A DNA stretch of 64,000 nt, from assembly GCA_014378465.1 (NCBI GenBank), contig JACMNQ010000035.1, forward strand, positions 58,965 to 122,964, read 5' to 3'. The notes below the pieces were generated by a model. It worked only from the letters and a program-made list of their open reading frames with translations. It did not search any database and was not told where the DNA came from. The position numbers and the translations under genes are program-made. Below are positions 26,427 through 35,135 of the stretch, in pieces (within the stretch, counting starts at the first letter, position 1; each line of letters begins with the position of its first letter). Source of the DNA: Oligoflexia bacterium. GTDB lineage: Bacteria > Bdellovibrionota > UBA1018.

Positions 26427-26621
26427 ATGAAAATGAAAATTTCAGCCCAGTTGCCTCTCTTATCCAATCAAAAGGGTCAGAGCCTGACCGAGTACCTCAT
26501 TCTTCTCGTCCTGATCTCCGTCGTCTCGATCGCCGGAGTGCAGAGTCTGGGCAAAGCGATCCATGGCAAACTCAAGGATGCCAAAGAGAAGATCAACAGC
26601 ATTTCCGTGAATCCGGACTGA
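26427..26621 (+). CDS. Flp/Fap-type type IVb pilin
   Basis: 64 residues. After a short basic leader comes the class III cleavage and pilin motif 'QKGQSLTEYLILLVLISVVS': Gly at -1, Glu at +5, Tyr at +6, then a hydrophobic helix. The mature protein would be about 48 residues, normal for Flp pilins. AAGGAG lies 8 bases upstream. It is the first gene of a tight five-gene run with no Tad ATPase, secretin or prepilin peptidase in the window, so assembly machinery must be elsewhere if it exists. Confidence 0.85.
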   Translation: MKMKISAQLPLLSNQKGQSLTEYLILLVLISVVSIAGVQSLGKAIHGKLKDAKEKINSISVNPD

Positions 26622-26624
26622 AGC

Positions 26625-26930
26625 ATGCTTCAGTCTCTGGGTACTCTGCGGGGTGATCAACGAGGACAAGCTCTGGTCGAGATGCTTTTCGCACTTGGAC
26701 TGCTCCTCTCTTTTTCGGTCGGCGCCTCGTCCGTCTTCAAGGCAAAGTGGAATCGCACCCAGTGCGCCTACCAGACCTTTGAGAAAACACGCGCCGCCCT
26801 CAACCAGGATGTTCTGAGCTCAGCCCCCTGGGCTCAGAACATCCGGCTGGAGGATCAGGGAGGATCCATTCGCGGAGAAGGACACTGTGGAGATTTGGTC
26901 GAGACGGTCGTGCTGGAGAAACTGGAATGA
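26625..26930 (+). CDS. TadE-like pseudopilin
   Basis: 101 residues. 'RGQALVEMLFALGLLLSFS' has the class III processing site (Gly-Gln), Glu at +5 and a hydrophobic helix, as in TadE/TadF minor pilins. The C-terminal 65 residues contain two Cys that might pair. It starts 3 bp after the pilin stop and overlaps the next gene by 4 bp. Confidence 0.72.
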   Translation: MLQSLGTLRGDQRGQALVEMLFALGLLLSFSVGASSVFKAKWNRTQCAYQTFEKTRAALNQDVLSSAPWAQNIRLEDQGGSIRGEGHCGDLVETVVLEKLE

Positions 26931-27628
26931 GTGAGCTGAAGTCAGAAAAAGCACGAGAGCTGCACGGCACCCCGTCACCTCATGCCTGGCCGTTCGTGAG
27001 TGACGAGCAGGGCTTCATGCACGTGAGCTTCGCGGCCGTGCTCGTGCTGTGCATGACATCCGCCTTCTTCATGATCGGCACGCTCGTGCAGTGGCGCCAT
27101 CATGTCGAAACTCAGTTGAGGCTGGATCGCTGCGTTTCTGAAACAGCTCACGAACTGAGAGTTTCACTGCAGCGGACTCAGAAACTCAATCAGATCATTC
27201 TCGTCACTCGGGTTTCCATAGCGGCTGCGCAGGCGGCTTATCAGCCCGAAATCGCCGCTCCTCTGCAAGTCGCACTGAATCTTCAGGTGGCTGCGCAGGA
27301 AGGGATTCAAAAGACCTGGGAACTGAAATGCATGGCGTGGCTGGTGAAACGCGGCTGTGATTCGAAATGGGATCTGGCCATGCCCCTGCCTTCCCAGCCC
27401 TGGAATCGCGCGGCGCCTGACTCGGTCGGTCCGCAGGCTCTCACCTGGGAACCTTTTGGAAGCTCCGGCGACGGTTCGGGCGTGGGCAGCGCTTCAGGCA
27501 GCGCGCAGGGTTTGAAAATTCAAACGAGTCGCAGTCCGAGATTTTCGGCGGCTCTCGTTTCAGGAGACGACAATGAAGGTTGGAAATCAAAATGGACCTC
27601 TGGGCAGCCAGGGTCAGGTTTTCGTTGA
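26927..27628 (+). CDS. Pseudopilin-like membrane protein
   Basis: 233 residues. 'DEQGFMHVSFAAVLVLCMTS' starts a hydrophobic helix (about 32-52) resembling the N-terminal segment of TadG/TadE-type proteins, although Glu at +5 is missing. A largely helical periplasmic region follows with three Cys and a Gly/Ser-rich tail ('GSSGDGSGVGSASGSAQG'). The 3' end overlaps a separate 59-codon gene in another frame. No family assigned beyond the pseudopilin-like layout. Confidence 0.65.
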   Translation: MSELKSEKARELHGTPSPHAWPFVSDEQGFMHVSFAAVLVLCMTSAFFMIGTLVQWRHHVETQLRLDRCVSETAHELRVSLQRTQKLNQIILVTRVSIAAAQAAYQPEIAAPLQVALNLQVAAQEGIQKTWELKCMAWLVKRGCDSKWDLAMPLPSQPWNRAAPDSVGPQALTWEPFGSSGDGSGVGSASGSAQGLKIQTSRSPRFSAALVSGDDNEGWKSKWTSGQPGSGFR

Positions 27629-27752
27629 GGGGATCTTATGGACAGCACTGCTGACACTCGCATTTTTTCTCACTTCCATGCTCTTTCGAAGCGAATACGT
27701 TCGTTATCGAAAAGTGATTGCAAGCTATCCAAGCGCCATTCGCAAATCCTGA
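27573..27752 (+). CDS. Short pseudopilin (59 codons)
   Basis: This gene overlaps the 3' end of the preceding one in a different frame. AGGAG lies eight bases upstream of the ATG. The product contains 'GSQGQVFVEGILWTALLTLA', an exact class III prepilin layout: Gly-Gln junction, Glu at +5, then a hydrophobic helix. A short basic tail ('RSEYVRYRKVIASYP') follows. Both the ribosome site and the motif argue that it is real despite its size. Confidence 0.75.
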   Translation: MKVGNQNGPLGSQGQVFVEGILWTALLTLAFFLTSMLFRSEYVRYRKVIASYPSAIRKS

Positions 27753-27781
27753 TTCGCGTCACGCGTATCGTTCGGAGCCGA

Positions 27782-28255
27782 GTGGTCATCGGCCTCTTTC
27801 TGTGTGCGGGAGGATTGATTGCCGGGGCGCTGGCACATGAAAGTGCCAAACAAGAAGCCCTTGAAGCCTGGCACAGCGAGCACTTTCCTTCGATGGCCAC
27901 CTGGACCGCCACACTCGGCAATCAGGGTTTCATACCCCTGAAAGAAGCGGTTCGGCTCCATCAGGCCTTGAGAACTCTTCCGCTCACGATGGACGCCGTC
28001 CATACGGTCTGGATCAGCGAGGATCTGAACTGGGTCACTGTCTTCGAGGAGGAGCCTTTCGTCTTCACGAGAACCACGGGTGCCTTACCGTCCCACTGGT
28101 CTCCGAGCGGTGTCGCGTGGGTCGGTTTTGACCAAGCGCAACAGGAGCTTTCGAAGAAAAAAACAGTGAAAACTGTTCAGTTGGCCAAGTCCGCACCTGG
28201 AATACGGAAACCGGGTCCCAAAATCGCGCTCGATCCGCGTGCCCTGCGCTTTTAA
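27782..28255 (+). CDS. Membrane-anchored protein of the pseudopilin run
   Basis: 157 residues from GTG 27782, which has CGGAG upstream; longer in-frame sequence to 27638 is the shadow of the 59-codon gene. One N-terminal membrane segment ('VIGLFLCAGGLIAGAL') is followed by a mixed periplasmic domain with several Trp ('TVWISEDLNWVTVFEEEP') and a basic tail. No family recognised. Position makes it a likely accessory component of the pseudopilin structure. Confidence 0.6.
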   Translation: MVIGLFLCAGGLIAGALAHESAKQEALEAWHSEHFPSMATWTATLGNQGFIPLKEAVRLHQALRTLPLTMDAVHTVWISEDLNWVTVFEEEPFVFTRTTGALPSHWSPSGVAWVGFDQAQQELSKKKTVKTVQLAKSAPGIRKPGPKIALDPRALRF

Positions 28256-28296
28256 TCCTCATTGACTTGGTCTGCTGCTTTGGGTTTATTGAGCGC

Positions 28297-29244
28297 GTGA
28301 AATCACAACATTCTCGTTCAATTCTGGCAGTGGGTTCCATGGCTTTCGATTCGATCCAGACTCCGGCAGGCAAAGCCGATCAGGTCCTGGGCGGCTCGGT
28401 CAATTACTTCTCTCTGGCTGCGTCCTTCTACGCACCGATCAAAGTCATTGGCATCGTGGGCGAAGATTTCCCGATAGCTCACCTCGAGTACCTCACGACC
28501 AGGAACGTGGACGTGAGCGGCGTCCAGATCGTCAAAGGCAAAACCTTTCACTGGGTCGGCTCCTACGACACCAACATGAACGAAGCGAAGACACTCTCCA
28601 CCGCTTTGAACGTTTTTGAAACCTTCGACCCGAAACTCAACGCCGCTCATCAAGACGCGTCCTACGTATTTCTCGCCAATATTGATCCGGTTCTTCAGAC
28701 CAGCGTGCTCGATCAAGTGAAGAGCCCGAAGCTTGTCGCCTGCGACAGCATGAACTTCTGGATCACCGGCAAGCCAGAAGAGCTCAAGAAAACTCTCAAG
28801 CGCGTCGATATCCTTTCGATCAACGAAGGCGAAGCATTCCTCCTCTCCGGAGAAAAAAATCTCAACAAGGCTGCCACGATCATCCGCACGATGGGACCTT
28901 CGATCATCATCATCAAGCGCGGTGAATACGGCGCCATGCTCTTCACTCCGAAGGGCACGTTCCTCGCTTCCGCTTTCCCAGTCGATTTCGTGAAGGATCC
29001 TACCGGAGCTGGCGACAGCTTCGCCGGCGCGTTCATGGGATATGTGGCCGAAGCAGGCCTCACCCGCGACATGGCTCAGACGGATCCGGACGCTTTCGAA
29101 AGCATCCTCCGCCGTGCGGTCGTTGCGGGTTGCGTGATGGCCAGCTTCACGGTCGAAGATTTCAGCATCGAGCGCCTCAAGCGCCTGGAAGCTTCCGAAC
29201 TTGTGACTCGTCAGACCGCGCTCATGAAGATGATCACGGTTTAA
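28297..29244 (+). CDS. PfkB-family sugar kinase
   Basis: 315 residues from GTG 28297 (MKSQHSRSILAVGS). 'VLGGSVNYFSLAAS' at the substrate side and 'VKDPTGAGDSFAGAFMGY', with the catalytic Asp and anion hole, define the ribokinase/PfkB family. It phosphorylates a sugar or nucleoside with ATP. Substrate is not readable from sequence. The start is uncertain: an in-frame TTG lies at 28267. It is monocistronic or loosely linked to the gene 34 bp downstream. Confidence 0.88.
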   Translation: MKSQHSRSILAVGSMAFDSIQTPAGKADQVLGGSVNYFSLAASFYAPIKVIGIVGEDFPIAHLEYLTTRNVDVSGVQIVKGKTFHWVGSYDTNMNEAKTLSTALNVFETFDPKLNAAHQDASYVFLANIDPVLQTSVLDQVKSPKLVACDSMNFWITGKPEELKKTLKRVDILSINEGEAFLLSGEKNLNKAATIIRTMGPSIIIIKRGEYGAMLFTPKGTFLASAFPVDFVKDPTGAGDSFAGAFMGYVAEAGLTRDMAQTDPDAFESILRRAVVAGCVMASFTVEDFSIERLKRLEASELVTRQTALMKMITV

Positions 29245-29278
29245 CTCTTTTTTAACCGACAGATTACGGAGACTTCAA

Positions 29279-29719
29279 ATGAAAACTTCCCTTTGTACGA
29301 TTTTGGCCCTTCTTTCTCTCACAGCTTCCGCTGCTGATCCTGCCCAGCTTGTTTCGGACTCAGAATCTGCTATGGCTACATCTGTGTATGCTGCTGCCTG
29401 CGCTTTGAAGCATTCCCCAAGCCCAGCACTCATGATCGGCTTCGGGAGCAATGAAGACTCGGCTAAACGGGATGCTTTGAGAGGTCCGATTTCTGTTGGA
29501 ATCAGTATGGATTTTTACAAGTGCATTCTGAAGATTGTCGAACCAGAATCGTCAAATTACGCAGCTGTCTGCTCTCTAAAAAACTCCAACGACTCAGAAC
29601 TCATGATCGGCTTTGGCATGAATGAAGACGCAGCCAAGAGAGATGCTTTGAAGGGACCGATTTCCATCGGAATCAGTATGGATTTCTACGATTGCACGCT
29701 CCAAGTTCGAAACCCTTGA
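29279..29719 (+). CDS. Secreted protein with two tandem copies of a ~50-residue unit
   Basis: 146 residues. A signal peptide (MKTSLCTILALLSLTASA) precedes two repeats. Each has the pattern (A)A.C.LK.S....LMIGFG.NED.AKRDAL.GPIS.GISMDFY.C.L. The first spans about residues 38-86 and the second about 95-143. Each unit has two Cys, likely an intra-repeat disulfide. GGAG lies eight bases before the ATG. I recognise no family; the Gly/Ala/Cys spacing is loosely like small secreted DUF4189-type domains. Repeat identity is high, indicating recent duplication or strong constraint. Confidence 0.8.
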   Translation: MKTSLCTILALLSLTASAADPAQLVSDSESAMATSVYAAACALKHSPSPALMIGFGSNEDSAKRDALRGPISVGISMDFYKCILKIVEPESSNYAAVCSLKNSNDSELMIGFGMNEDAAKRDALKGPISIGISMDFYDCTLQVRNP

Positions 29720-29808
29720 TCAGGAAAGGCTGTTCAAAGTGCTCAAAGAACGGATTTCCCCTCCCGTTGAAGCCCGTGGGAGCCTCATTCGTGATATGCA
29801 GGGACTGA

Positions 29809-30432
29809 ATGTCCGTCCACAGACTGCGCACCATCCAGCAATCCATCGCCGCCTGCCGCGACTGCCCAAACATGGTGGGTAACCCCGTCTATGGCGCTCC
29901 GGTCACCAGCCGCATCTTCCTGCTGGGACAGGCGCCCGGGCCCCGCGAGGAAAGTTACGGGAGACCCTTCGCATTCACCGCAGGCAAAACTCTTTTCAGG
30001 TGGTTCGAAGAGACTTCAGGCATCAGTGAAGAGCATTTTCGTGAGCGCGTCTACATGGCAGCGGTGGCACGCTGCTATCCCGGCAAAGCCGCAACCGGAG
30101 ACCGCGTTCCGGATCGCACTGAAATTTCCAACTGCAGCCGCCACCTCAAACTTGAACTCGAAGTCCTGCAACCTGAACTCATCCTTGCCGTAGGAAAGCT
30201 CGCCATCGCGCAAGTCCTCGGACCGGAGGTCTACACGGCGAAATCAAAGCTCATTGACGTCATCGGAAAAAAATTTGCAGTGACCTTTCATGGACGCAAA
30301 GCCGAAGTGATCTGCCTGCCCCATCCGAGTGGGCTCTCTGCGTGGCACAAGACGGAACCCGGCAAAACGCTGCTCAAGAAGGCTCTCAAGCTGCTCTCCA
30401 GGCATCCTGCGTGGCTCGAAGAGATCGCGTAA
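29809..30432 (+). CDS. Uracil-DNA glycosylase family protein (family 4/5-like)
   Basis: 207 residues. The N-terminal Cys pair 'CRDCPN' and later Cys in 'VARCYPG' and 'ISNCSRHL' match the four-Cys iron-sulfur site of family 4/5 enzymes. Motif A is 'LLGQAPGPREESYGRPFAFT'. The C-terminal motif is 'CLPHPSGLSAWHK'. These enzymes excise uracil from DNA. Motif A lacks the usual acidic residue after PG (here Pro-Arg-Glu), so activity may differ. Confidence 0.85.
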   Translation: MSVHRLRTIQQSIAACRDCPNMVGNPVYGAPVTSRIFLLGQAPGPREESYGRPFAFTAGKTLFRWFEETSGISEEHFRERVYMAAVARCYPGKAATGDRVPDRTEISNCSRHLKLELEVLQPELILAVGKLAIAQVLGPEVYTAKSKLIDVIGKKFAVTFHGRKAEVICLPHPSGLSAWHKTEPGKTLLKKALKLLSRHPAWLEEIA

Positions 30433-30567
30433 CCTTCATCAAAGTCATTTCCTGACCAGATCGTTGCGCATACTCTACTTGAATTATCGCGTCTATTGCA
30501 CCAGCAAGAGAATTGAAAAGGGCTAACCAACGGTCCATAAACCTCCCTGATCGACCGGCAAAGAAGA

Positions 30568-31665
30568 TCAGGTCGAGAACCTGTTCACCGCACCCAACAA
30601 CTCCCGCTGAAATCTCTCTTTGGAAAACTCCGCGGCACGCTCACGGCAGTCTGACTCGAGAAATTTACCGGGATTCGCTTCCATCTCCAGCACTGCAGCC
30701 GACAACGACTCATGAGTTTGCGTCTTGAAATGGATCCCGGTCTTCGCAGTCACGGTTTCCTTGGCACCTCCTGCATCAAACGCAATCACCGGAGCTCCTG
30801 AAGCCATGGCTTCGAGCGGAGTGATGCCGAAGTCCTCGACGCCTGGAAAGATCATGGCGCGACAACGTGAGTAGAGGTTCGCGATCTCCTCATTGGTCTT
30901 CTGCCCGACCATCTGAACCGTCGGGCCCGCGAGAGCGCGCAGTCGCTCTTCATTCTGACCAGAGCCCACGATGATCAATGGCAATTTCAATTGATTGAAA
31001 ACTTCGATCGCAAGATCGACCCTCTTGTACGGGGCAAACGCTCCGACCATCAGGTAAAAATTCTCCGCCGTCCGAACACCGCCGAAACGCGAAAGATCCG
31101 CAAAAGGATAGATCACTTGGGCCTTGCGACCGTAACACTCCTCGATCCGATCCGCGATGAACTGACTGTTGGCGATGAGGTGATCCACGTTTCCGGGTCC
31201 ACTCACCTTGCGGTCCCACTTCTGGAGGTAGCCACGGACGGCACGCGCCGCCAGGCGCACGGGCAGCGAGGCTTTGCCCGGCCCGAAGTACTCCTCATAC
31301 CGATCCCACACGTAGCGCATGGGAGCGTGCACATAACTCACGTGGACGGCACCTTTCGGCTTTCGAATGCCTTTGGCCACACAGTGTGAAGACGAAATGA
31401 CAAGATCAAAATCCGTGAGATCAAACGACTCGATCATCGAGGGCATGAGAGGGAGAAAGTTTCGGTACTTCTCGGCGGCTCCTGGAACTTTCTGAAGCCA
31501 CGTCGTATGAATCGGGTGCTTTCGGATCGCGCTCGAAATCTTCTGGGGCACTGCCAGCAGCGTGAAGACTTCGGCTTCAGGATACAATTCGGCGATCGCC
31601 TCAAAAACGTATTCCCCACCGCGCATGCCGGTGAGCCAGTCATGAACGAGGGCGACTTTCTTCAC
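30568..31665 (-). CDS. GT4-family glycosyltransferase
   Basis: 365 residues from GTG 31665 (VKKVALVHDW); in-frame sequence to 31689 is possible. The N-terminal domain has 'ALVHDWLTGMRGGEYVFEAI' and 'VSYVHAPMRYVWDRYEEYF', seen in mannosyltransferases of the WbaZ type. The C-terminal GT-B domain has 'DFGITPLEAMASGAPVIAF' with the nucleotide-sugar-binding Glu pair region. GDP-mannose is a plausible donor because manC is nearby. It is the last gene of a minus-strand polysaccharide cluster. Confidence 0.9.
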   Translation of the reverse strand: MKKVALVHDWLTGMRGGEYVFEAIAELYPEAEVFTLLAVPQKISSAIRKHPIHTTWLQKVPGAAEKYRNFLPLMPSMIESFDLTDFDLVISSSHCVAKGIRKPKGAVHVSYVHAPMRYVWDRYEEYFGPGKASLPVRLAARAVRGYLQKWDRKVSGPGNVDHLIANSQFIADRIEECYGRKAQVIYPFADLSRFGGVRTAENFYLMVGAFAPYKRVDLAIEVFNQLKLPLIIVGSGQNEERLRALAGPTVQMVGQKTNEEIANLYSRCRAMIFPGVEDFGITPLEAMASGAPVIAFDAGGAKETVTAKTGIHFKTQTHESLSAAVLEMEANPGKFLESDCRERAAEFSKERFQRELLGAVNRFST

Positions 31666-31692
31666 TTTTCTCTGCACTCCGCTCCGCACATT

Positions 31693-32682
31693 TCAGGCTT
31701 CCGAAGATTTTTGAAAGTACTCGATGCTCTGGCGCAATCCTTCTTCGAGGTCGACTTTTGGAGTCCAGTTGAGAAGGGTCTTGGCGCGAGTGATGTCCGG
31801 GCAACGGCGCTTCGGATCGTCTTCTCGACCCGGGAGATGCAGGATCGCGGATTTGCTGCCCGTCAGTTGAGTGACCATCTGCGCGAAGTCGAGAACAGTC
31901 CTTTCGACAGGATTGCCGATGTTGACTGGGCTCTTCTCTCCACTTTCAAAAAGGCGGACGATGCCGTCAACCAGGTCAGACACGAAACAGAAGCTTCGGG
32001 TCTGCTTGCCGTCCCCATGAATCGTGAGCGGCTTGCCCTGGAGAGCCTGCATGCAGAGTTCTGGAACGATGCGGCCATCATCCGGACGCATGCGCGGGCC
32101 ATAGGTATTGAAGATCCGGACAATGCCGCCATTCAAAGCTTTTCGAGGCTTCCCATCCTTGGCGCGACCCACACCACGGATTGCCGTGCTGACGTAAGCT
32201 TCGCCAAAGCGTTTGGCTTCGTCGTAACAGGCTCGTGGACCGAGGGTATTGACATTGCCGAAGTAACTTTCGTCCTGCGGATGCACCAGCGGATCGCCGT
32301 AGATTTCGGAAGTCGACGCGATCAGGTAGCGGGCATCGTGTTTGAGTGCAAGATCGACCGTGTGCATGGTGCCAATCGAATCCACTTCGAGAATTTCAAA
32401 TGGGATCCTGTCGAAATCAATCGGACTGGCGGGACACGCGAAATGAAAGAGTCCATGAAGTCCATGTTCAACCAGAAGTTCAATCTTCGCTTCAGGAATG
32501 GGCTGACAGACGTCCCACTCCAGAAATCGGAAAGCAGGATGCTTCAGCGCTTCCGTGATGTTCTCTTTTCGACCCGTGAGAAAGTTGTCCACGGCGGTGA
32601 CTGCGTACCCTTTTCTCAGAAGCAGGTCGCAGAGATGAGAGCCGATGAATCCTGAGCCGCCCGTGATCAAAATGTGCTTCAT
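31693..32682 (-). CDS. UDP-glucuronate decarboxylase (UDP-xylose synthase)
   Basis: 329 residues, an extended short-chain dehydrogenase. 'ILITGGSGFIGSHLCDLLL' binds NAD. 'SEIYGDPLVHPQ' and the catalytic Tyr-Lys in 'ACYDEAKRFGEAY' have the YDEAK form typical of UXS enzymes rather than the YAASK of GalE. 'IFNTYGPRMRPDDGRIVP' also fits UXS. The product, UDP-xylose, would feed the glycosyltransferases either side. Confidence 0.9.
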   Translation of the reverse strand: MKHILITGGSGFIGSHLCDLLLRKGYAVTAVDNFLTGRKENITEALKHPAFRFLEWDVCQPIPEAKIELLVEHGLHGLFHFACPASPIDFDRIPFEILEVDSIGTMHTVDLALKHDARYLIASTSEIYGDPLVHPQDESYFGNVNTLGPRACYDEAKRFGEAYVSTAIRGVGRAKDGKPRKALNGGIVRIFNTYGPRMRPDDGRIVPELCMQALQGKPLTIHGDGKQTRSFCFVSDLVDGIVRLFESGEKSPVNIGNPVERTVLDFAQMVTQLTGSKSAILHLPGREDDPKRRCPDITRAKTLLNWTPKVDLEEGLRQSIEYFQKSSEA

Positions 32683-32715
32683 GCCTTCATTTCTAGCATC
32701 AAAGCGGCGCGGCCC

Positions 32716-33825
32716 TCAAGACTGATTCGAACTCAGGACCGTTTCATAAATGCGCGCCATGGATTTGCCGAGAGTCTCCACACTGTAGGTATCAAGCAGG
32801 ATCCGCCGGGACGCTTCGGACGGGATTCGCAGCTCGCCGCGTGAGGCTTTCAAAATCGCGTCAGACCACGCCTCGCGATTCATCGCCGGAAGAAAAAGCG
32901 CCTCACCTTCCTGAAGGGGACTCAAGGCTTCGCGATGCGCCGGTATGTCGGAGACGACGATCGGGACCCCGAGCGCGGCGGCTTCAACGGGCGGCAACCC
33001 GAAACCTTCGTAGAGAGAAGGGAAAAACAGGGCTTTTGCACCTTGCAGGAGCGCGCGAGTCTGCGTTTCCGGAATCGGGCCCAAGGCACGTACACCGAAG
33101 ACATCGGAGTATTCCTTCATGCTGAGCACGAGCTCCGGAAGATCCGGCTTGGCTTCGATCTGTCGATACTTCTTGTAAGCTTCAACGAGGAGGCCGACGT
33201 TCTTGTGCGGTTTCGGATTCGAGAGACTGAAGAAATATCCGCCGCGTTTCAGTTTGAGCTTCGCCAGGATCGTGTCGCAATCCGAATCAGACAAGGCCGT
33301 CTTCGACAGGGAAGGATCGAGCGCATTATGGACGATTTCAATCCGGTCGGCTTCAACTCCCAGCCATGCCGCGATTTCATTCCCGGAGAATCTCGAAACG
33401 CTCAGGACTTTTTCAGCCCGTCTCGCGAACGGGCGCAGGAGAAATTTATAATAGAGCTTTTCCTTCATGCCCCCGAATGTCAGGTGATTGAGATCATGGA
33501 TCGTGATGATCCAGGGGCAGGGTGCGAAGGCCAGGCTCGAAAAAGTCGGACTGTGGTAGAGTGCCGCGCCGGATTCTTTCAGAATCTTCGGGATTTCGAG
33601 TGTTTCACCCGGCTGCAGAAAAACGCTGCCAGTCTCGATCGTCTTGAATCCTGAAAACTTCGAGGACATGCCTGGCTGAATGAGAAAGACGGGTTCGAAT
33701 TTCAGCTCGCCCTGGCGGGCCAGCCCCTGTGCCATCAGAACCACATAGCGTGCCATCCCATGGAGAGTCTCACTCACCATTCGTCCATCGATCACCACTT
33801 TGGGTTTGACCCTGGGCAAGCTCAT
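32716..33825 (-). CDS. GT4-family glycosyltransferase
   Basis: 369 residues. 'VVIDGRMVSETLHGMARYV' at the N-terminus and 'LFFPSLYEGFGLPPVEAAAL' in the C-terminal domain are typical of GT-B family 4 enzymes. The start overlaps the O-antigen ligase stop by 4 bp. Sugar specificity unknown; it acts on the cytoplasmic face while the glycan is assembled. Confidence 0.92.
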   Translation of the reverse strand: MSLPRVKPKVVIDGRMVSETLHGMARYVVLMAQGLARQGELKFEPVFLIQPGMSSKFSGFKTIETGSVFLQPGETLEIPKILKESGAALYHSPTFSSLAFAPCPWIITIHDLNHLTFGGMKEKLYYKFLLRPFARRAEKVLSVSRFSGNEIAAWLGVEADRIEIVHNALDPSLSKTALSDSDCDTILAKLKLKRGGYFFSLSNPKPHKNVGLLVEAYKKYRQIEAKPDLPELVLSMKEYSDVFGVRALGPIPETQTRALLQGAKALFFPSLYEGFGLPPVEAAALGVPIVVSDIPAHREALSPLQEGEALFLPAMNREAWSDAILKASRGELRIPSEASRRILLDTYSVETLGKSMARIYETVLSSNQS

Positions 33826-35135
33826 GCTTCGCCTCCAGCTGCAGGTCCAGGCGCCGTCGCTGGTTCCGCAAAAATCACGGGTTTGATCCGTTCATCGTTC
33901 TCACTGGCCCAGAGAAGTGCCCACGAAACCATCCACATCATGGAGTGAATCACTTTGGACTCCCAGAAATTGACCTGCGTCAGTCCGTTCAGCTGAAAAA
34001 CGATCCAGGCGCAGACCATCCCGCGGGCGAACCAGCCTTCAGCCGTGTTCCGGTACCGAAAAGGAAGGGCCACGACGTAAAAGCTCCAGGCGAGCCAGCA
34101 CGCAAGTCCGAAAATACCAAGACTGCCGATCACTTCGAAAAAATTGCTGTGGGCATGGCCCGAAAAAATCACCTGGCCCGGAACAGCGGTCTGCTCCTGG
34201 TAGAACCCTGACAGTTCAAGGTTGTGGTGCCAGCCGGCACCCGTCCAGGGACGGGCCTTGAAAAATTCCACATTGATCTTCCAGAGCGTGGTGCGCTCCG
34301 TGATTCCCATCGAGGTCTCCATCCGGTTCTTGATGAAATTGAGCTGCGAGAGCCCGAAGATCCCGACGCTGAAACTGATCAGCCCGACGATGATCCAGCG
34401 ACGCGGCAGGATCCAGAGAAACCAGAGAAAAATCCCGACTGGCAAGGCGATCCAGAGCATGCGCGAGTAAGTGGCGAAGAGCGCCAGCAGCCCGAGCACC
34501 ACCGCCAGGAGAAGAAATTTCCGCGAGAAGTACCTGGTGCGCAGCAGATCGAGCGCGACGAAGAACGGAAAAATGAAAATGCTCGCGACTGAGAGGTGAT
34601 GGCCGAGAAAAAGTGTGGCGTGATAGTACGGCGCATGTCCCGGGATGGGCTGCGGTCTTGGCCAACCGGTGAAATACTGAATGATGCCGATCGCCGAGAG
34701 TACCGTGAAAGCTCCCAACCAGGACTTGAGAACGGTTTTTCTCTGCTCCGCTGAAAGAACGCGAAGGGCCGGAACCAGGATCAGCGGCCAGAAGAAATAC
34801 CAGGCCTTGCCCATGTCCTTGAGAAATTCGACGTGAGGGATCTTGCCGTTGTAACTGAGGGGATGAATCATCGCGAAAATCAGGCTCACGGCGCAGGCGA
34901 GGGTAAGTGCGAGAGTCAGGAACAGGTAGAGCCGGGTTGCGGGCCTTTTGAATTCCGCACGAATGGCGTGAAAGAGACCCGCAGGCTTCATCGCGATCAG
35001 AAGTCCCACCAGAAGAATGCCGATGCCGATGCTCATCGATGCCATCGAACCCAGGGTCAGCACCGCATAGACGGAAAGCGCCAGGGTTACCCAGAACGCT
35101 TGAGTTTTCGGTTTTGACTCTTCGAGTAGCGACAT
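33822..35135 (-). CDS. O-antigen ligase family membrane protein
   Basis: 437 residues with about 11 hydrophobic segments. A large periplasmic loop contains 'ERTTLWKINVEFFKARPWTG' and 'HAHSNFFEVIGSLGIFG', the conserved Arg and His region of Wzy/WaaL proteins. WaaL joins polysaccharide to lipid A core; related Wzy proteins polymerise repeat units, and sequence alone does not separate them. The 5' end overlaps the DUF2400 gene by 49 bp. Confidence 0.9.
   Translation of the reverse strand: MSLLEESKPKTQAFWVTLALSVYAVLTLGSMASMSIGIGILLVGLLIAMKPAGLFHAIRAEFKRPATRLYLFLTLALTLACAVSLIFAMIHPLSYNGKIPHVEFLKDMGKAWYFFWPLILVPALRVLSAEQRKTVLKSWLGAFTVLSAIGIIQYFTGWPRPQPIPGHAPYYHATLFLGHHLSVASIFIFPFFVALDLLRTRYFSRKFLLLAVVLGLLALFATYSRMLWIALPVGIFLWFLWILPRRWIIVGLISFSVGIFGLSQLNFIKNRMETSMGITERTTLWKINVEFFKARPWTGAGWHHNLELSGFYQEQTAVPGQVIFSGHAHSNFFEVIGSLGIFGLACWLAWSFYVVALPFRYRNTAEGWFARGMVCAWIVFQLNGLTQVNFWESKVIHSMMWMVSWALLWASENDERIKPVIFAEPATAPGPAAGGEA

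Noticed and set aside
27638..27781. Longer start for the last pseudopilin-run gene
   Set aside because: This part overlaps the 59-codon pseudopilin in another frame and lacks hydrophobic or conserved character; GTG 27782 has a GGAG site.
31507..32655. 382-codon plus-strand frame across the glycosyltransferase and UDP-xylose synthase genes
   Set aside because: Antisense of two clearly identified genes; long only because of their codon bias.
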